Below, piece after piece: positions 32,491 through 36,129 of a stretch of 36,129 nucleotides of DNA (position 1 is the stretch's first letter; each line of letters opens with the position of its first letter). The DNA comes from Prevotella sp. (GTDB lineage: Bacteria > Bacteroidota > Bacteroidia > Bacteroidales > Bacteroidaceae). The position numbers and the translations under genes are program-made. The notes below the pieces were generated by a model. It was given only the letters and a program-made list of their open reading frames with translations. It did no database searches and was not told where the DNA came from. The DNA is taken from NCBI GenBank assembly GCA_017474485.1, contig JAFVHO010000070.1, positions 1 to 36,129 of the forward strand. The letters run 5' to 3'.

Positions 32491-32719
32491 CATCCGTCCC
32501 TTTGAGGCGTTTACGGTTCATCATGGCAATGGTCCTGCTCCACAGTTCATATCTATCAGCGATATGAATGGCGATGTGACAGGCATTGAAGATGTAAGAT
32601 GTAAGATGTCTGATGGCAGAGGTGATAACTAGTACGACTTGAAGGGAAACAAGCTGCAACAGAAGCCTACGCAGAAGGGCGTATATTTGAAGAATGGACG
32701 TAAGATGGTTGTCCGCTAA
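32491..32719 (+). pseudogene. Remnant of a BspA-like gene: promoter joined to the C-terminal end
   Basis: From 32495 the frame reads RPFEAFTVHHGNGPAPQFIS and so on. It matches the last ~75 codons of the gene at 28192 (RPFEAFTIHEGNSPAPQFIP). It has an in-frame TAG at 32630-32632, where the intact gene has the Trp of KWYDL. The frame then continues YDLKGNKLQQKPTQKGVY to TAA 32717-32719. Everything between the promoter and this end is missing, as if by one large deletion in a tandem copy or close paralogue. Between the conserved blocks lies a heptamer repeat (GATGTAA type, 32591-32618). With promoter and terminator intact it may still be transcribed as a ~290-nt RNA. Confidence 0.85.
32591..32618 (+). 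repeat. Heptamer repeat, 4 units (GATGTAA)
   Basis: GATGTAA twice, then GATGTCT and GATGGCA. It occupies the linker of the pseudogene. At the same linker the intact gene instead has TAGTGAA units (31637-31650 and 31659-31665). Confidence 0.85.
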
Positions 32720-32744
32720 AAAAGGTAGTAAATACACATATATT

Positions 32745-32788
32745 AAAGAAAATTGGCGAAAATCTTGGTAGTTTCGCCAATTTTCTTT
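32745..32788. terminator. 17-bp perfect hairpin ending the remnant unit
   Basis: Bases 32745-32761 pair perfectly with 32772-32788 around a 10-nt loop; the right arm ends TTTTCTTT. The last T is also the first base of the next -7 box, so terminator and promoter overlap. Confidence 0.75.
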
Positions 32789-32795
32789 ATCTTTG
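32764..32795 (+). promoter_or_regulatory. Promoter of the LPP20-like operon
   Basis: TATCTTTG 32788-32795 with CTTG (3/4 match to the -33 box) at 32764-32767 and a 20-nt spacer. The -33 element falls in the loop of the preceding hairpin. Predicted start near 32799. Confidence 0.65.
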
Positions 32796-32828
32796 CCCCC
32801 GAAGAGCGAAATGATTATTGCAATAATG

Positions 32829-34670
32829 ATGAAAAGACTATTATTATTCCTGCTAATATTCTCACCAGTCTGGACGCTGGCTCAGACGGAAGACAAGGCT
32901 GAAGGTATCAAGAATTCTGCAGACTATATATGGGGGCAAGGTTATGGCTCTACTGTAAGTGAGGCTGATAAAGAGGCTCTGGCTAACCTGATGAGTAAGA
33001 TATCTGTGCAGGTTGAGAGTGATTTCATGATTGACGAACGTGAGGTGAATACGGCTACTGGTAACGATGCCCAGTCAACGGTACAGAATGTGGTACGTAC
33101 CTATTCGCAGGGTACGCTGAAGAATACGCGTAGTGTCATTGTCAGTGAGGCACCGACAGCAGCTGTCATCCGTTATATCAAGCGCACTGAACTTGAAAAG
33201 GTGTTCGAGGAACGTAAGGATATGGTAGAATACTATGTGATGAGTGCCCGCAGTGCAGAGAAGGCTGGCCGTATTGATGCTGCCCTGCGCCAGTTCTACT
33301 GGGCTTCATGTATGCTGAAGAGCCTTCAGAATCCTGGTAGCGTGAAACTGACTATCGACGGCATGAAGGTGCCTGCCGCTATGTGGATTCCTGAGCAAAT
33401 CCGTAACATCTTGAGTCAAATCAAGTGTGAGGTGACGAAGATAGAGGGCCAGGAAGTCACTCTGCTGTTTACCTATCAGGGCAAGCCTGTGACGAGTCTT
33501 GACTTCCACTATTGGGACGGCCTGAATTACTCGAACATATTCTCTGCAAAGGATGGTATTATGCAGGTGGAGATGCGTCCAGGTGCTCCTACGAACAAGT
33601 TTAATATCCAGTATGAGTATGAGTTCAAGAGCCAAATGCGTCAGGATCCTGAACTGGAGCAGGTCATGCATATCTTCAATACCGTCAACTATAAGGAGGC
33701 AACGGTGACAGTTAATTCTGGCAATAAGTCGGAGCAGAAGCAGGCTCAGGCTACTCTGCAGACTGCTGTCTCTGACATGGCTGTCGCTACCCATGCAGTA
33801 CAGGTGGCTCAGCCTAAACCGTTTTTGAAAACCGTCGAACAGGTGGTCGATGCTATTAAACAGAAGAACTACGAGTCAGTGAAAGACCTGTTTACCGATG
33901 GTGGCTATGAGATGTTCGACAAGCTGGTACATTATGGTAATGCTTCACTCATTGGCAATCCTAATCTGCAGTTCTACCAGTTGGGCGACCGTACCATCTG
34001 CCGCTCGGTGCCCATGAAGTTTACGTTCAAGAACAACAAACGTTCCTTTGTGGAGGATGTCACCTTTACATTTAATAAGGATGAGAAGATTGAGTCTGTC
34101 GCCTTCGGCCTTGACAAGACGGCGCGTGACGACATTTTCCAGCGCGATACACCGTGGAGCGAGGATGTACGCATGCAACTCGCTACGTTCCTCGAGAACT
34201 ATAAGACCGCTTTCGCTTTGAAGCGTCTCGACTACATCAAGAGCATCTTCGACGATGACGCCATCATTATCGTGGGTCACGTCACGAAGCATGCCAATAA
34301 GAAGGGTGAAAACCAGCAGTATATTGACAACGATATGGTGAAGTACACCCGTCTGGACAAGACCACCTACTTGAAGAATTTGGAGAGGAGCTTTGGCAGC
34401 AACGAGTTCATCAACATCCGCTTTACCGACAATGACATCAAGAAGATGGGCAAGGGTGCAGATACCTTTGGCATCTTGATTCATCAGGACTACTATTCAT
34501 CTAGCTATGGTGATACGGGCTACCTGTTCCTGATGGTCGATATGAACGATATGGATGCTCCTGTCATCAAGGTGCGTACGTGGCAGCCCAACCGTGACTC
34601 GAAATGGAATGGTAACTTTGAACGCGACGATCCTTATTATGGATTGATATACGGAGGAAACTTCGATTAA
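32829..34670 (+). CDS. Secreted LPP20-like protein with NTF2-like C-terminus
   Basis: 613 residues from ATG 32829 (MKRLLLFLLIFSPVWTLAQ, a clean signal peptide). ATGs at 32826 and 32811 are alternatives, while the TTG at 32793 lies in the -7 box and is rejected. The first mature domain resembles the LPP20 family (YIWGQGYGSTVSEADKEALA, then NLMSKISVQVESDF). A helical stretch rich in Arg/Ala follows (MSARSAEKAGRIDAALRQFY), then a beta-rich middle part. The C-terminal ~150 residues resemble an NTF2/SnoaL-like cone (FLENYKTAFALKRLDYIKSI, DDDAIII, VDMNDMDAPVIKVRTWQP). There is no lipobox, so it is probably periplasmic. Function is not established. It is first gene of an operon; the next gene starts 36 nt on. 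Confidence 0.75.
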   Translation: MKRLLLFLLIFSPVWTLAQTEDKAEGIKNSADYIWGQGYGSTVSEADKEALANLMSKISVQVESDFMIDEREVNTATGNDAQSTVQNVVRTYSQGTLKNTRSVIVSEAPTAAVIRYIKRTELEKVFEERKDMVEYYVMSARSAEKAGRIDAALRQFYWASCMLKSLQNPGSVKLTIDGMKVPAAMWIPEQIRNILSQIKCEVTKIEGQEVTLLFTYQGKPVTSLDFHYWDGLNYSNIFSAKDGIMQVEMRPGAPTNKFNIQYEYEFKSQMRQDPELEQVMHIFNTVNYKEATVTVNSGNKSEQKQAQATLQTAVSDMAVATHAVQVAQPKPFLKTVEQVVDAIKQKNYESVKDLFTDGGYEMFDKLVHYGNASLIGNPNLQFYQLGDRTICRSVPMKFTFKNNKRSFVEDVTFTFNKDEKIESVAFGLDKTARDDIFQRDTPWSEDVRMQLATFLENYKTAFALKRLDYIKSIFDDDAIIIVGHVTKHANKKGENQQYIDNDMVKYTRLDKTTYLKNLERSFGSNEFINIRFTDNDIKKMGKGADTFGILIHQDYYSSSYGDTGYLFLMVDMNDMDAPVIKVRTWQPNRDSKWNGNFERDDPYYGLIYGGNFD

Positions 34671-34706
34671 ACAAGAGAATTAATGTAACACTAAAACAGA
34701 AAGATT

Positions 34707-35345
34707 ATGAAGAAATTAGTATTAATGCTGATGGCAGTCACCATGATGCTGCCGATGGCAAATGCCCAGGAATTGACCAAGCAGCAGGCAAAGGCTGTGA
34801 AGAAGGAGGTAAGTAAGAAGATGAAGGAATACAAGAAAAAAGGCTACGAGATCTTCGGTACAACACTGACTCTTGAGACTAAGCTCACCCAACATTTTAC
34901 ACAAATGTGGTCAAAGGGAGATCAGGTGGTAGAAGTGCCGGGCTTCTCGCAAGCAAAATCTCGTAACTTGGCTCTTAACGCTGCTCAGAACAGTGCCGCC
35001 GCCCGTTATGCTACTTCTGCCGGCCAGTTGGTGAAGGGACGCGTGCTTTCTGATGAAGCTTTGAATTCTGGTGATCTGACGGCTGAGTTTGATAAGTTCT
35101 ATGCTGCTTTTGAAGGTAAGGTACAACAGGAAATCAAGGGTGAGCTGCGCCCGAGTTTCAGTGTTGCCAAGCAGAATGACGATGGAACTATTTCTGTTGA
35201 GGCCTACTATCTGGTTGATGAAGATGCTGCCAGCCGTGCCCGTATCAGGGCCTTTGAGATCTCAAAGAATGAGTCTGCTGCTGCACAGAAATATGCACAG
35301 AAAATCAGCGATTTTGTTAACGAGCGTGTTGTCCCTGAACAGTAA
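34707..35345 (+). CDS. Secreted LPP20-like hypothetical protein
   Basis: 212 residues with a signal peptide ending MANAQ (~21). It is helical and Lys/Ala-rich (KQQAKAVKKEVSKKMKEYKK). A conserved-looking core, KSRNLALNAAQNSAAARYA, followed by a region like the LPP20 domain of the upstream gene, suggests the two genes are distant relatives or partners. There is no lipobox, no transmembrane segment beyond the signal and no catalytic motif. It lies 36 nt after the previous gene and 8 nt before DUF3467, so it is cotranscribed. Role unknown; envelope protein is the safe call. Confidence 0.7.
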   Translation: MKKLVLMLMAVTMMLPMANAQELTKQQAKAVKKEVSKKMKEYKKKGYEIFGTTLTLETKLTQHFTQMWSKGDQVVEVPGFSQAKSRNLALNAAQNSAAARYATSAGQLVKGRVLSDEALNSGDLTAEFDKFYAAFEGKVQQEIKGELRPSFSVAKQNDDGTISVEAYYLVDEDAASRARIRAFEISKNESAAAQKYAQKISDFVNERVVPEQ

Positions 35346-35353
35346 GAAACGTT

Positions 35354-35665
35354 ATGAGTGAAAATAAGAACAATCAATTACAGATTGAGCTGTCCCAAGA
35401 GGTAGCTCAAGGTGAGTATGCCAACTTTGCTATCATCACACATTCGAGTAGTGACTTTATCATCGATTTTGCCCGTGTGCTACCTGGAGTGCCTAAGGCG
35501 CAGGTGAAGAGTCGTGTTATTCTGGCCCCTGAACATGCCAAACGCCTGTTGGGTGCATTGCAGGAAAACATCGTTCGTTATGAACGGGAATTCGGGCCTA
35601 TCAAAATACCCCAACAAGAGCCGAGAACCATTGCTCCTTTCCCTGTTGGTAAGGGTGAAGCATAG
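35354..35665 (+). CDS. DUF3467 family protein
   Basis: 103 residues, cytosolic, no signal. It matches the DUF3467 pattern: EYANFAIITHSSSDFIIDFA, LPGVPKAQVKSRVILAPEHA and KRLLGALQENIVRYEREFG. The family is common in Bacteroidetes and typically sits just upstream of rpsL, often after rpoC (from memory). Here it follows two secreted-protein genes instead. A terminator and a separate promoter divide it from rpsL. The family has no established function known to me; its placement hints at a housekeeping role linked to gene expression. Confidence 0.88.
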   Translation: MSENKNNQLQIELSQEVAQGEYANFAIITHSSSDFIIDFARVLPGVPKAQVKSRVILAPEHAKRLLGALQENIVRYEREFGPIKIPQQEPRTIAPFPVGKGEA

Positions 35666-35689
35666 TAAAATCGTGGTTTAAAAAAGTTA

Positions 35690-35736
35690 AAACGCTTATT
35701 TAATGTTAAAAAGCATTAAGTAAGCGTTTATTTATT
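35690..35736 (+). terminator. Terminator after DUF3467
   Basis: A 16-bp stem with one G-T pair (35690-35705 with 35714-35729), beginning AAACGCTTA and ending TAAGCGTTT, then ATTTATT. Confidence 0.85.
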
Positions 35737-35745
35737 ACATATATA

Positions 35746-35777
35746 TTAGGTGGAATCGGGAAAAGTTTGTACCTTTG
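35746..35777 (+). promoter_or_regulatory. Promoter of the rpsL operon
   Basis: TACCTTTG 35770-35777 with TTAG (3/4 match) at 35746-35749 and a 20-nt spacer. Predicted start near 35781, leader about 82 nt. Confidence 0.7.
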
Positions 35778-35862
35778 CACCCCAAAAGCGCCCAAAGTGT
35801 GGGTGTACTATGTCTGATTATAACATATACATAATATATAATTAATTAAAAAACAAACAATT

Positions 35863-36129
35863 ATGCCTACAATTTCACAATTGGTAAGAAAAGGCAGAAA
35901 GGTGCTCGTTGACAAGAGCAAGTCACCCGCTCTGGACTCATGTCCTCAGCGTCGTGGTGTTTGCGTTCGTGTCTACACAACGACCCCCAAGAAGCCTAAT
36001 TCGGCTATGCGTAAGGTAGCCCGTGTTCGTCTGACTAATCAGAAGGAAGTTAACTCGTACATCCCCGGAGAGGGACACAACTTGCAGGAGCACAGCATCG
36101 TGCTGGTTCGTGGCGGTCGTGTAAAGGAC
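35863..36129 (+). CDS. rpsL: 30S ribosomal protein S12 (5' part)
   Basis: S12 lies in the decoding centre of the small subunit and controls accuracy. The first 89 codons are present; the window edge cuts the rest. The start [15 protein letters not shown] and the segment [20 protein letters not shown] are typical for Bacteroidetes. In the streptomycin-response loop [19 protein letters not shown] both Lys (43 and 44, counting Met) are wild type, and so is the second hotspot LVRGGRVKD as far as it can be read. No substitution known for streptomycin resistance is visible. It is normally followed by rpsG and fusA, which would lie outside the window. Confidence 0.98.
   Translation, partial: MPTISQLVRKGRKVLVDKSKSPALDSCPQRRGVCVRVYTTTPKKPNSAMRKVARVRLTNQKEVNSYIPGEGHNLQEHSIVLVRGGRVKD

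Noticed and set aside
32360..32737. Minus-strand ORF of 125 codons
   Set aside because: It is the antisense of the clear BspA-like remnant and has no start or family support.
35863..36129. Possible streptomycin-resistance allele of rpsL
   Set aside because: Both lysines of the TPKKPNS loop and the second hotspot are wild type in the part that can be read.

Overview
The window comes from a member of the Bacteroidetes, most likely a host-associated Prevotella/Segatella-type member of Bacteroidales. The evidence is: PorU/PorV of the type IX secretion system (T9SS) beside ispF; BspA-type leucine-rich repeat proteins; BACON, PEGA and C10-peptidase families; a DUF3467 gene beside rpsL; and promoters of the Bacteroidetes sigma type (TTTG, 19-21 nt, TAnnTTTG), which recur upstream of nearly every transcription unit.

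Layout. (1) 1-246: tail of a plus-strand transcript with GNRA-capped hairpins and an intrinsic terminator. (2) 244-6318, minus strand: one operon, FAH-family hydrolase > porU > porV > ispF, with a clean promoter at 6346-6376. (3) 6319-6974: gene-poor stretch with three 21-bp palindromic repeats and a short promoter-to-terminator unit. (4) 6975-9094, plus: a secreted YD-repeat-like protein overlapping by ATGA with a membrane-anchored AraC-type regulator. (5) 9189-13892, plus: secreted transglutaminase-like protein, PEGA/beta-barrel protein and BACON surface lipoprotein from one promoter. (6) 13997-27526, minus: a tight four-gene operon of a 2730-residue C10 cysteine protease with GLUG-like, BspA-LRR and dockerin-like parts, a 1301-residue cohesin-like/dockerin protein, a cohesin-like protein with a C-terminal tail, and a 62-residue acidic peptide. 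(7) 27527-28191: spacer with palindromes and a MITE-like element. (8) 28192-31758, plus: a second BspA-family surface protein. (9) 31759-32800: a 534-bp inverted-repeat element and a decayed relative of gene 8 that keeps the promoter and only the last ~75 codons. (10) 32829-35665, plus: two secreted LPP20-like genes and DUF3467. (11) 35863 to the end: 5' part of rpsL.

How it fits together. PorU and PorV are the machinery that cleaves and attaches T9SS cargo at the surface. Several large proteins here end in a short tail of the form D-L-x-G-R-R ... K-G-x-Y-I ... G-K-K, which I infer to be a sorting tail. The most interesting unit is the 13.5-kb minus operon. Dockerin-type calcium-binding pairs and cohesin-like sandwiches are spread over three adjacent products, which suggests a self-assembling, protease-bearing surface complex. 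That is inference from domain patterns read by eye, with no database search. A second theme is sequence texture: 28-bp blocks of four heptanucleotide units, and related octamer tracts, recur in coding and non-coding positions, including the signal-peptide codons of porU and porV.
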